7,572 bases of DNA from JBFFSQ01 sp041572275 (GTDB lineage: Bacteria; Pseudomonadota; Gammaproteobacteria; SZUA-229), in contig JBFFSQ010000150.1 in NCBI GenBank assembly GCA_041572275.1, positions 1-7,572 on the forward strand, given 5' to 3'. Both the position numbers and the translations under genes were made by a program. The notes beneath the pieces are model-generated. The model saw only the letters and a program-made list of their open reading frames with translations, ran no database searches and had not been told where the DNA came from. This document shows positions 1-6,318 of the stretch, piece after piece (positions within the stretch are counted from its first letter, which is position 1; the number at the start of each line of letters is the position of its first letter).

Positions 1-507
1 GATTTCCTTACCCCAGACTACCGGCGCATCTTCATGGGGAATGGATTCAATGACGTAAACCGCTTTACCTTCATGTTGTCGAATTTCGAGCAAACTGTGG
101 GAGTATTTCTCAATCAGGTCATCGGCGCGGGCCACATCATTATTAGAAAAATCTGAACCCATCCAGCTCTGATTAGACATACTACTGGGGATTTTTATTA
201 CGCGATTAATCTTCGGCGTATAGCTCCACATATTATCGCCAATCAGCAGACTGCCATTGCCAATATCTTTCTTAGGTGCCGTAACCCTGACCAATGACTT
301 ATCCATGCCCTGTGTCCAGACTTTCATATCCATTGATCGTTCCCAATCCGGTCTATGAATGACCATAGTGGCTTCGGAATATGATGACAATCCACGAAAA
401 TTATCGATAGCATTTTTAATAATCTGATGCGCATCGACGGAGGCTTCAGCCTGAACGACTGATGTAAAGAAACAAAAAACGTAGGCAATGAGTATAGATC
501 TATGCAT
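1..507 (-). CDS. Outer membrane lipoprotein-sorting protein, LolA-like fold (C-terminus outside window)
   Basis: The first 169 codons of a minus-strand gene are present; the rest lies beyond the left edge. The protein starts MHRSILIAY and has a hydrophobic signal peptide with a likely cleavage after VVQA (about residue 20), so it should be periplasmic or attached to the envelope. The mature part contains HRPDWERSMDMKVWTQG, then GDNMWSYTPKINRVIKIP, then SWMGSDFSNNDVAR. These are the recurring motifs of the COG2834-type outer membrane lipoprotein-sorting family, whose half-barrel fold resembles LolA and LolB. Family members often sit beside RND-type exporters, but no such neighbour is visible here. 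The ATG at 505-507 is supported by AGGA (517-520 on the complement), 9 bases upstream, and by the signal peptide that begins there. The true cargo is unknown; a role in lipid or lipoprotein handling is inferred from the fold only. Confidence 0.85.
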   Translation of the reverse strand, partial: MHRSILIAYVFCFFTSVVQAEASVDAHQIIKNAIDNFRGLSSYSEATMVIHRPDWERSMDMKVWTQGMDKSLVRVTAPKKDIGNGSLLIGDNMWSYTPKINRVIKIPSSMSNQSWMGSDFSNNDVARADDLIEKYSHSLLEIRQHEGKAVYVIESIPHEDAPVVWGKEI

Positions 508-533
508 GTTCACTTATCCTAGTGACCAGGATT

Positions 534-539
534 AGTATA
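534..539 (-). promoter_or_regulatory. Candidate -10 box for the LolA-like gene
   Basis: Read on the minus strand, this is TATACT, one mismatch from the sigma-70 consensus. It would place the transcription start about 20 bases before the ATG at 507, leaving room for the AGGA ribosome site. No good -35 hexamer is seen 16-18 bases upstream, so the promoter would be weak or activator-dependent. Confidence 0.4.
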
Positions 540-695
540 ACGTGCAGACTAACAAAACCCAGAAGAATTTAGAGAAATAATGACACTGATCAATAGAGGA
601 TTTTGTCGATTTTAAGTCAACAATTGGATACTAAGAAATTAAAAATACTGCAATCTTGTAAGACAAGAGCGAATCCACTCCGCCCTTATCAAGAA

Positions 696-721
696 TGGAA
701 TATATCATCTGATATATTCCA
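696..721. repeat. Perfect 12-bp inverted repeat with 2-base centre, possible ybiT terminator or operator
   Basis: The arms are TGGAATATATCA (696-707) and TGATATATTCCA (710-721), separated by TC. Every arm base pairs. It lies 21 bases beyond the ybiT stop codon, where a hairpin could end ybiT transcription or protect its 3' end. The stem is AT-rich and is followed, on the minus strand, only by a short TTCTT run, so it is not a classical intrinsic terminator. The near-perfect dyad symmetry also fits a dimeric DNA-binding protein. What is seen is the symmetry; the role is inferred. Confidence 0.6.
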
Positions 722-742
722 AACGAAAGTTAAAGAAAACGC

Positions 743-2335
743 TTATTCAATATCCTGACTGCGCAGATAATCATCATAGCTACCACTGAAGTTAACAACA
801 CCCGTTGGTGTCATTTCAATAATACGTGTCGCCAGAGTAGATACAAATTCGCGATCGTGACTGACAAAAATCAGTGTACCCGGGAACTGCTCCAGTGCCA
901 GGTTGAGTGATTCGATGGATTCCATATCCAGATGGTTGGTCGGTTCATCCATGATCAGAACATTCGGCTTCTGTAGCATCAATTTACCAAACAGCATACG
1001 CCCCTGCTCACCACCGGAAATTACCTTCACTGATTTTTTGATCTCATCCTGAGAAAATAACAGGCGACCGAGAATACCGCGAATCACCTGTTCATCGTCA
1101 CCTTCCTGTTTCCAGTGGCTCATCCAGTCAAACAGGCTCATGTCATTTTCAAAGTCGTCAGCATGATCCTGAGCGTAATAACCGACATTCGCATTCTCTG
1201 ACCATTTAACTGTGCCACTATCCTGCTCAAGATCCTTGACCAGCGTTCTTAGCAATGTTGTCTTACCAATACCGTTTGGACCAATAACCGCAACACGCTC
1301 GCCTACTTCAACCATCAAATCAAGTCCGCTGAACAACGGCTTGTCATCATAGCCTTTGCTGAGCCCCTCAACCTCTAGTGCCAGCCTGTACAGCTTCTTT
1401 TCCTGCTCAAACCGAATATAGGGATTTACACGACTGGACGGTTTCACATCATCCAGTTTAATTTTCTCAATCTGTTTGGCACGTGAAGTGGCCTGTTTCG
1501 CCTTGGAAGCATTGGCGGAGAAACGGCTGACAAAAGACTGTAATTCGGCAATCTGTGCCTTTTTCTTGGCATTATCTGCTAGCAATCGCTGACGAGCCTG
1601 AGTCGATGCCAGCATATACTCGTCATAATTGCCCGGGTATACCCGCAGTTCACCATAGTCCAGGTCCGCCATATGCGTACATACACTGTTGAGGAAATGG
1701 CGATCATGGGAAATGATAATCATGGTGCTATTACGCTCATTAAGCACACCCTCTAACCAACGGATCGTATTGATATCCAGATTATTGGTGGGCTCATCTA
1801 GCAGCATGATATCAGGATCGGCAAACAGGGCCTGCGCCAGTAGCACACGCAGCTTCCAGCCAGGTGCCACAGCACTCATCAGACCATTATGTTGCTCCAG
1901 TGGAATATCCAGCCCAAGCAACAATTCCCCGGCACGGGATTCCGCGGTATAACCATCGAGTTCAGCAAATTCCACTTCCAGCTCGGCCACCTTCATGCCA
2001 TCTTCTTCAGTCATTTCAGGTAAGCTATAAATACGGTCACGCTCCTGTTTCACAGCCCAGAGCTCTTCATGACCCATGATCACCGTATCAAGTACTGTAA
2101 ACTCTTCAAATGCGAACTGATCCTGGCGTAATTTACCCAGCCGCTCATTGGGGTCAATGCTGACGTTTCCAGCTGTCGGATCCAGGTCACCACCCAGAAT
2201 CTTCATGAATGTGGACTTGCCACAACCATTAGCTCCGATTAGACCATAGCGATTGCCTTCGCCAAATTTAACCGATACATTCTCAAATAAAGGTTTGGAA
2301 CCAAACTGAATGGTGATGTTTGCTGTAGAAATCAA
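743..2335 (-). CDS. ybiT: ABC-F family ATPase YbiT
   Basis: This soluble protein has two ABC domains and no membrane segments. ABC-F proteins bind the ribosomal E site and modulate stalled or initiating ribosomes; the exact role of YbiT is less settled than that of EttA. The 530-aa length equals that of E. coli YbiT, and long stretches match it, for example SVKFG, NERLGKLRQDQFAFEEFTV and GGDLDPT. Domain 1 has Walker A GANGCGKST (34-42), the non-canonical signature region APGWKLR (157-163) typical of YbiT, Walker B with LLDEPTNNLD (178-187) and switch SHD (209-211). The interdomain linker (about 240-320) contains the basic segment SANASKAKQATSRAKQ. Domain 2 has GPNGIGKTT (352-360), SGGEQ (440-444) and MDEPTNHLD (462-470). 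The start is TTG: no ATG or GTG lies in frame before the upstream TAA, the length fits, and a GGAA ribosome-site-like sequence lies about 8 bases upstream. It is divergent from arfB. Confidence 0.97.
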   Translation of the reverse strand: MISTANITIQFGSKPLFENVSVKFGEGNRYGLIGANGCGKSTFMKILGGDLDPTAGNVSIDPNERLGKLRQDQFAFEEFTVLDTVIMGHEELWAVKQERDRIYSLPEMTEEDGMKVAELEVEFAELDGYTAESRAGELLLGLDIPLEQHNGLMSAVAPGWKLRVLLAQALFADPDIMLLDEPTNNLDINTIRWLEGVLNERNSTMIIISHDRHFLNSVCTHMADLDYGELRVYPGNYDEYMLASTQARQRLLADNAKKKAQIAELQSFVSRFSANASKAKQATSRAKQIEKIKLDDVKPSSRVNPYIRFEQEKKLYRLALEVEGLSKGYDDKPLFSGLDLMVEVGERVAVIGPNGIGKTTLLRTLVKDLEQDSGTVKWSENANVGYYAQDHADDFENDMSLFDWMSHWKQEGDDEQVIRGILGRLLFSQDEIKKSVKVISGGEQGRMLFGKLMLQKPNVLIMDEPTNHLDMESIESLNLALEQFPGTLIFVSHDREFVSTLATRIIEMTPTGVVNFSGSYDDYLRSQDIE

Positions 2336-2519
2336 AGTACTATTCCGGGAATAAGGTTGAATTTAATGCATTAACGCTTGATCATTACCCAGTGATTGCT
2401 ACTCTCTGGGTCAAAGAAAGCGCGATATTCTAGCAGATCAGCCCCATCAGCGCTGAAAATTTAGCGAAAACCAAGCCACGTGAGATTTCAGGACCTCACT
2501 GAAGAGAAGCCAACCCATC
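2336..2519. promoter_or_regulatory. Shared divergent control region of ybiT and arfB
   Basis: These 184 bases must hold the 5' control signals of both divergent genes. I cannot place a convincing sigma-70 promoter for either. On the minus strand a TTGACC occurs near 2410-2415, but the nearest -10-like hexamer is too far away. Two small dyads are visible: ACCCAG (2387-2392) with CTGGGT (2406-2411), and TTCAG with CTGAA near 2487-2503. Their function is unknown. Confidence 0.5.
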
Positions 2520-2930
2520 ATGCTCATCATCTCCCATCAGGTTTCAATACCGGATAATGAACTCGAAATCACTGCCATACGTGCCCAGGGCGCCGGTGGA
2601 CAGAATGTCAACAAAGTATCATCGGCTATACATCTGCGTTTTGATATCATCGCCTCCACACTGCCCGATGTATATAAACAACGCCTGCTGGCCTATAACG
2701 ACCACCGTATCAGCAAAGATGGCGTCATTATTATCAAGGCTCAAAATAGCCGAAGCCAGGAAGCCAATCGGGAGGATGCACTGGCACGTCTGAAAGCCCT
2801 GATCAAAACAGCTACCGCGACCCAGAAAAGCCGGCGTAGCACACGCCCCACCAAGGCATCACAAACACGACGACTGGATAGCAAAACCAAACACAGCCGC
2901 AAGAAGGATCTCAGAGGTAAGATTATCTAG
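2520..2930 (+). CDS. arfB: Alternative ribosome-rescue factor B (peptidyl-tRNA hydrolase)
   Basis: ArfB (YaeJ) enters the A site of ribosomes stalled on messages without a stop codon and hydrolyses the peptidyl-tRNA, acting as a backup to tmRNA and ArfA. The 136-aa protein is close to the usual ~140 aa. The catalytic domain contains ELEITAIRAQGAGGQNVNKV, with the release-factor GGQ motif at residues 26-28, then SAIHLRFDI and SKDGVIIIKAQ. The C-terminal tail (about 100-136) is rich in Lys and Arg, including RRSTRPTKASQTRRLDSKTK, and in the family it inserts into the empty mRNA channel. No RF1/RF2 codon-recognition domain is present, which separates it from prfA and prfB. The ATG at 2520 aligns with the E. 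coli start; the ribosome site is weak (AAGAG about 13 bases upstream). Downstream, a weak hairpin at 2964-2986 may end the transcript. Confidence 0.97.
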   Translation: MLIISHQVSIPDNELEITAIRAQGAGGQNVNKVSSAIHLRFDIIASTLPDVYKQRLLAYNDHRISKDGVIIIKAQNSRSQEANREDALARLKALIKTATATQKSRRSTRPTKASQTRRLDSKTKHSRKKDLRGKII

Positions 2931-2963
2931 ATGAGAACAAGTGCTTATCCAGTCACCCGACAC

Positions 2964-2986
2964 AAATGGCAATTTCCCCATTTTTT
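2964..2986 (+). terminator. Weak intrinsic terminator candidate after arfB
   Basis: AAATGG (2964-2969) can pair with CCATTT (2978-2983) across an 8-base loop, and the T run continues to 2986. The stem is short and AT-rich, so termination would be inefficient. It lies 33 bases past the arfB stop. The T run also overlaps a possible -35 element of the next gene. Confidence 0.3.
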
Positions 2987-3012
2987 CAGCTATGGTCTAA
3001 ACTCCATATAAA
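2983..3012 (+). promoter_or_regulatory. Candidate sigma-70 promoter for the EAL-HDOD gene
   Basis: TATAAA at 3007-3012 is a good -10 match. TTTTCA at 2983-2988 is a moderate -35 with an 18-base spacer. Transcription would start near 3019, giving a leader of about 29 bases before the ATG at 3048. Confidence 0.4.
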
Positions 3013-3047
3013 TCACCAAAAACAGACAATACTGCCAGTTAAACTTT

Positions 3048-4256
3048 ATGGAAAACCTGTTTATTGCACGCCAGGCTATTTATGACCGTAATCTCAAGGT
3101 CATGGGCTATGAACTACTCTATCGCAACAGTGAGAGCAATAGTGCAATATTCACAGATCACACACAGGCAACCTGCGACACTATCATCAATACATTCATG
3201 AATATCGGTATTGAACGCCTGGTCGGGAGTGCTCAGGCCTTCATTAATCTACCGGAAGCTTTTATCACGGATGAAACACTAACGCCTATCTTAAAAGAAC
3301 AAAGCATCCTTGAAATTATGGATGATATTAAACCCAGTTCGAAACTGATCAATGGACTGGAACGATTAAAGTCGAATAACTTCAAAATTGCGCTTGATGG
3401 CTTTAATTTTAATGAAGACAAGATTCCTTTTCTGCTCCTTGCTGACTATGTCAAAATTGATATCAATCATAAAACTGAAGCCGACATTCACCAGCAATTA
3501 CAACAACTCAGTCAATACGACCTTAAAATCATTGCCCAGAAAGTAGAGAGCCATGAACTCTATACACTCTGCCGAGACCTCGACTTTGATTTTTTCCAGG
3601 GGTTTTTCTTTAGCCAGCCCCAGATAATTCGTCAGAAGAATGTTCCCTCAAACAAACTGGTCATTATAAAACTGCTGAATAAGTTACAGGACCCTGAAAT
3701 TAACTTTGAAGAACTCGAATCTATCCTGGCGCAAGATGTGGGACTGTCCTATAAATTATTACGCTACATAAACAGCGCCGCCTTTGCTCTTCGCAATGAA
3801 GTCCATTCCATCAAAGAAGCCATCATCCTGTTAGGTATTCAGAATATCAAGAACTGGATCAGCCTGATACTCATGACAAAAGTCATCGATACAAAACCCA
3901 GTGAACTGATTGTCACAGCGATGGTGCGCGGAAAAATGTGTGAACTCCTGGCTGAACGATATAACCCGGAACTCACTCCCAATATGTTTATTATTGGTCT
4001 ATTTTCCGTACTTGATACCATCATGGACACACCCATGGATGAGTTACTGGATACTGTTACCCTTAGTGGCCCTGTCAAAATGGCATTACTGGATCAGCAA
4101 GGTGAAGCGGGTGAGATATACCTGCATGTTTTGCATTACGAACATTTTAAATGGAAGGAACTGGATAACAGCATCATCGATAATCATATCTTTACCGAAG
4201 ACTACATTACCGCTGTTGAATGGGCCAATAAAAGTATTATGGCTCTGCTGGATTAA
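3048..4256 (+). CDS. Degenerate EAL plus HDOD domain signalling protein (YuxH/CdgJ type)
   Basis: The 402-aa cytoplasmic protein has an N-terminal EAL-like domain (about 1-195) and a C-terminal HDOD domain (about 200-390), the COG3434 arrangement. EAL landmarks are ELL (22-24) for EAL, FINL (65-68), LDGF (116-119) in place of the catalytic DDFG, DYVKID (133-138), AQKVE (163-167) in place of AEGVE, and QGFFFSQP (184-191). Loss of the second Asp (Gly118) and of the first Glu of AEGVE (Gln164) predicts that cyclic di-GMP is not hydrolysed. It may instead be sensed, or the domain may be a protein-binding platform. In the HDOD part, LESILAQDVGLSYKLLRYINSAAF (from 222) is the typical first block; this domain has an HD-like helical fold without phosphohydrolase activity. 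Characterised relatives affect motility and biofilm. No good Shine-Dalgarno sequence precedes the ATG. The 3' end overlaps the converging dehydrogenase gene by 20 bases. Confidence 0.92.
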   Translation: MENLFIARQAIYDRNLKVMGYELLYRNSESNSAIFTDHTQATCDTIINTFMNIGIERLVGSAQAFINLPEAFITDETLTPILKEQSILEIMDDIKPSSKLINGLERLKSNNFKIALDGFNFNEDKIPFLLLADYVKIDINHKTEADIHQQLQQLSQYDLKIIAQKVESHELYTLCRDLDFDFFQGFFFSQPQIIRQKNVPSNKLVIIKLLNKLQDPEINFEELESILAQDVGLSYKLLRYINSAAFALRNEVHSIKEAIILLGIQNIKNWISLILMTKVIDTKPSELIVTAMVRGKMCELLAERYNPELTPNMFIIGLFSVLDTIMDTPMDELLDTVTLSGPVKMALLDQQGEAGEIYLHVLHYEHFKWKELDNSIIDNHIFTEDYITAVEWANKSIMALLD

Positions 4257-5148
4257 ACACTGTTTCCAGATAATCAGCCAATCGCTCTTCAAACTGTCCA
4301 GGCGACTCCACCAATAAGGCAATCATACTGAACAAAGGATAATCATCGAGATTAAAAAGTCGGTGCTCAATGACCATCTGCAACGTATGCACACCTTCAC
4401 CACTGATGTTTTCTGATTCACCTCGCGCCAACCTTCGTCCGAGTTCATGATGATGTGAGTCTTCACTGGTAGCGGTCGTTACCAGATCACCCAGACCAGC
4501 CAGATGAAATGAACTACCAGAACTCCCTCCCATTAAAGCAACGATCTGATCCAGTTCATGCAATGCGGCCACTGCGAGATAACCCCGCATGTTATCACCT
4601 AATTGCAGTTCATCTGCCATACCAAAAACCATGGCGTAGACATTTTTCAAAATAACTGCCCAGCTGATACCCGTGATATCGGCACTCGGCTGTAAATAGA
4701 GTTTCGTGCCGCTGAAAAGATCCTGGATCACAAACGCAACACGATCATGATGACTGCCTAACTGGGCAAAAGCGTAACGCCCGGCACGAATGTCTTCAGA
4801 AATCATGGGACCGTATAACAGCGCAAAGGTTTGTGGTTGCAGGACATCCTGAAAAATCTGTGCAGCAGTTTGCCCTGCCTCATCCAGACCTTTTGCAATG
4901 CTTATGCAAATACTGTCGGGTTTGAGCAAGGACTGAATAATTTCGGCAACCTCACGATGAGGGTTAACAGGCAAACAAAACAGGATAATATCCGCTTCCG
5001 GCACTGCTGTTTCTAGTTCTACCGATTGAAAGCCAGGTTGAGGAAACTTTTCCCAGATCGATACTTTATGATTTACCTGCAACAAATACTCCATGGCATG
5101 GCCCATCTCTCCATATCCCAGAACCAGGACATTGTATTGTTTACCCAT
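4237..5148 (-). CDS. GpsA-like NAD(P)-dependent glycerol-3-phosphate dehydrogenase paralogue
   Basis: The 303-aa protein fits the glycerol-3-phosphate dehydrogenase fold. The N-terminal Rossmann half starts VLVLGYGEMG, with GxGxxG at 11-16; LFCLPVNPHREV (56-67) and AKGLD (85-89) follow. The C-terminal helical half contains GPMISEDIRAG (113-123), the catalytic lysine in ILKNV (Lys168), NMR (186-188) and AGLGDLVTTAT (217-227). It is shorter than E. coli GpsA (339 aa). The conserved Ser-Arg-Asn after GLGDL, whose Arg and Asn contact substrate phosphate, is Ser-His-His (231-233), so the substrate may not be glycerol 3-phosphate and no gpsA symbol is given. ATG 5148 is chosen because GGTGAGG lies at suitable distance and the Rossmann strand starts at once; ATG at 5160 or GTG at 5190 would add 4 or 14 residues without a good ribosome site. 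It is divergent from the hydrolase gene. Confidence 0.85.
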   Translation of the reverse strand: MGKQYNVLVLGYGEMGHAMEYLLQVNHKVSIWEKFPQPGFQSVELETAVPEADIILFCLPVNPHREVAEIIQSLLKPDSICISIAKGLDEAGQTAAQIFQDVLQPQTFALLYGPMISEDIRAGRYAFAQLGSHHDRVAFVIQDLFSGTKLYLQPSADITGISWAVILKNVYAMVFGMADELQLGDNMRGYLAVAALHELDQIVALMGGSSGSSFHLAGLGDLVTTATSEDSHHHELGRRLARGESENISGEGVHTLQMVIEHRLFNLDDYPLFSMIALLVESPGQFEERLADYLETVFNPAEP

Positions 5149-5165
5149 ATCCTCACCCATTATTG

Positions 5166-5195
5166 TTGACAACACTGAAACAGAATGCACACTAT
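5166..5195 (+). promoter_or_regulatory. Candidate sigma-70 promoter for the alpha/beta hydrolase gene
   Basis: A perfect -35 TTGACA (5166-5171) is followed after 18 bases by CACTAT (5190-5195), a weak -10. The expected start, near 5202, gives a leader of about 39 bases before the ATG at 5241. This argues against the upstream in-frame TTG at 5163 as the true start codon, because that codon would lie in the promoter. Confidence 0.45.
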
Positions 5196-5218
5196 GACTT
5201 AACTAACAATAATACCAA
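5191..5218 (-). promoter_or_regulatory. Candidate promoter for the GpsA-like gene, overlapping the opposite promoter
   Basis: On the minus strand TTGGTA (5213-5218) and CATAGT (5191-5196) are 16 bases apart, each matching consensus at four positions. The expected start is near 5184, about 35 bases before the ATG at 5148. The -10 box occupies almost the same base pairs as the -10 box of the opposing promoter. Confidence 0.35.
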
Positions 5219-5240
5219 GTCAGTTAATAAAAACATCACC

Positions 5241-6137
5241 ATGCCCAATAAATATATAATTTTTGTCCCCGGCAAAAACCCAAAGCCGGAACCGGAACTA
5301 CACCGTAACTTATTGTGGCAAACACTGCTAGAAGGAATTCATCGTTCAGCCCCACAATTGGTCGCTGAATTTTCGCAAAATAATGAGCATTTTTTGCTAA
5401 CAGACTGGAATTATCTTTACTACCATAAACACAAGGACATCAGCCGTGACCTGATCTGGATAGATGCTTTAATTAATAAACACGGTCCTACCGAACAGGA
5501 TCTACTTGAGGCTAAAGCCTGGCATCGAAAACTGGACCGATCACTCTTTCATCTGGCCGATCTATTTCCGTTTATTATTCGTCTGCTGCCTAAAACCATT
5601 CGCATGATTGCTCTGGAAACTCATCGTTATTTTGAAAACGTTGATGATATCGCCTGTAAAATACGTGAAAAACTAAAACAGCAATTGCGACCCTTGTTAG
5701 CCGATGGCAATGAAATTCTGGTGATTGGCCACAGTCTGGGCTCTGTCATCAGTTACGATACGCTCTGGGAATTATCCCATATTGAGCACCTCTCAGCGAA
5801 AGTTGACTTACTGACACTTGGTAGTCCGATCGGCATGAATTATGTACAACATCGATTAATGGGACATGAACACAATGGAAGCAAACGATATCCCACCAAT
5901 ATCCGGCACTGGTACAATCTTTCATCGGTAGGTGATGTCACTGCACTGGATCAGGTCATCCACAATGATTTTGAAGACATGATTAAACTGGGTATTATTG
6001 AGTCCATTGAAGATCATTGCGACGGTATCTACAATTTTTTCAGGAATGATGAAGGCCTCAACTGTCATCGCTCCTATGGTTATCTGGTTAATCCAGCCGT
6101 GGGTAAAATAATTGCCGACTGGTGGACGATGCAATAA
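5241..6137 (+). CDS. Alpha/beta hydrolase (lipase/esterase-like), uncharacterised
   Basis: A 298-aa protein starting MPNKYIIFVPGKNPKPEPE, with no signal peptide and therefore probably cytoplasmic. The first strand (YIIFVPG, 5-11) could carry the oxyanion-hole backbone. EILVIGHSLGSVISYDTLW (from 158) is a classic nucleophile elbow, with Ser165 the likely catalytic serine. LLTLGSPIGM (190-199) is the strand-and-turn that follows in lipase-like folds. Candidate catalytic Asp is Asp232 in SVGDVTALD, and candidate His is His276 in LNCHRSYGYL. The region between the first strand and the elbow (about 60-150) is long and largely helical. It includes the hydrophobic stretch LFHLADLFPFIIRLLPK (102-118), which could form a lid or membrane-facing cap. 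The substrate is unknown. The start is ATG 5241; an in-frame TTG at 5163 would add 26 polar residues inside the promoter region. No Shine-Dalgarno sequence is seen. No terminator is evident downstream. Confidence 0.8.
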   Translation: MPNKYIIFVPGKNPKPEPELHRNLLWQTLLEGIHRSAPQLVAEFSQNNEHFLLTDWNYLYYHKHKDISRDLIWIDALINKHGPTEQDLLEAKAWHRKLDRSLFHLADLFPFIIRLLPKTIRMIALETHRYFENVDDIACKIREKLKQQLRPLLADGNEILVIGHSLGSVISYDTLWELSHIEHLSAKVDLLTLGSPIGMNYVQHRLMGHEHNGSKRYPTNIRHWYNLSSVGDVTALDQVIHNDFEDMIKLGIIESIEDHCDGIYNFFRNDEGLNCHRSYGYLVNPAVGKIIADWWTMQ

Positions 6138-6318
6138 ACACCGGCAAAAGCTTAACCAACAAGGCTACAGCGGGTTTCAACTGACTACCTGGCAATAAAC
6201 ATCTCACTCCTGTGCGTGATTCTGATTTGCACTCTCATGGTATTGATTTTATCATTACCGCCCTTTGACAGACCGGTCACCACAATACCCACGCTTTTAT
6301 CAGGGTTACAATTTTATT
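6138..6318. other. Intergenic gap before the glutaredoxin-like gene
   Basis: The 181 bases hold no recognisable RNA gene and no strong terminator for the hydrolase gene. A TTGACA at 6265-6270 resembles a -35 box but has no acceptable -10 hexamer at 16-18 bases. The 8-base palindrome GACCGGTC (6271-6278) follows it directly. An in-frame TTG at 6265 could extend the glutaredoxin-like protein by 18 residues, but this is considered unlikely. Confidence 0.4.

Noticed and set aside
655..690. tRNA-like 3' end: GAATCCACTCCGCC following a small hairpin
   Set aside because: The string resembles a T-arm and acceptor end, but the T-loop TTC and the matching 5' acceptor, D-arm and anticodon arm are absent upstream. 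It is not an intact tRNA, and no integrase or duplicated site supports an attachment-site remnant.
1689..2079. Plus-strand open frames inside ybiT
   Set aside because: They are antisense to a strongly conserved gene, and their translations are low-complexity Ser/Arg/Pro-rich strings with no recognisable motif.
2931..3011. A 26-codon open reading frame whose ATG directly follows the arfB stop codon
   Set aside because: It has no ribosome site of its own, its predicted peptide (starting MRTSAYPVTRHKW) resembles nothing I know, and it covers the candidate terminator and promoter. Chance is the simpler explanation, although translational coupling cannot be excluded.
3839..4322. Open frames on both strands inside the EAL-HDOD gene and the 3' end of the dehydrogenase gene
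   Set aside because: They are out-of-frame or antisense copies of well-supported coding sequence, and none has its own ribosome site or motif.
5163..5240. N-terminal extension of the alpha/beta hydrolase from TTG at 5163
   Set aside because: The extra 26 residues are polar and unlike the start of the fold, and the TTG lies just before the -35 hexamer of the best promoter candidate. ATG 5241 begins directly before the first beta strand.
6265..6318. N-terminal extension of the glutaredoxin-like protein from TTG at 6265
   Set aside because: It would place 18 polar residues before a clean hydrophobic anchor and has no ribosome site. ATG 6319 gives the expected anchor at the N-terminus.
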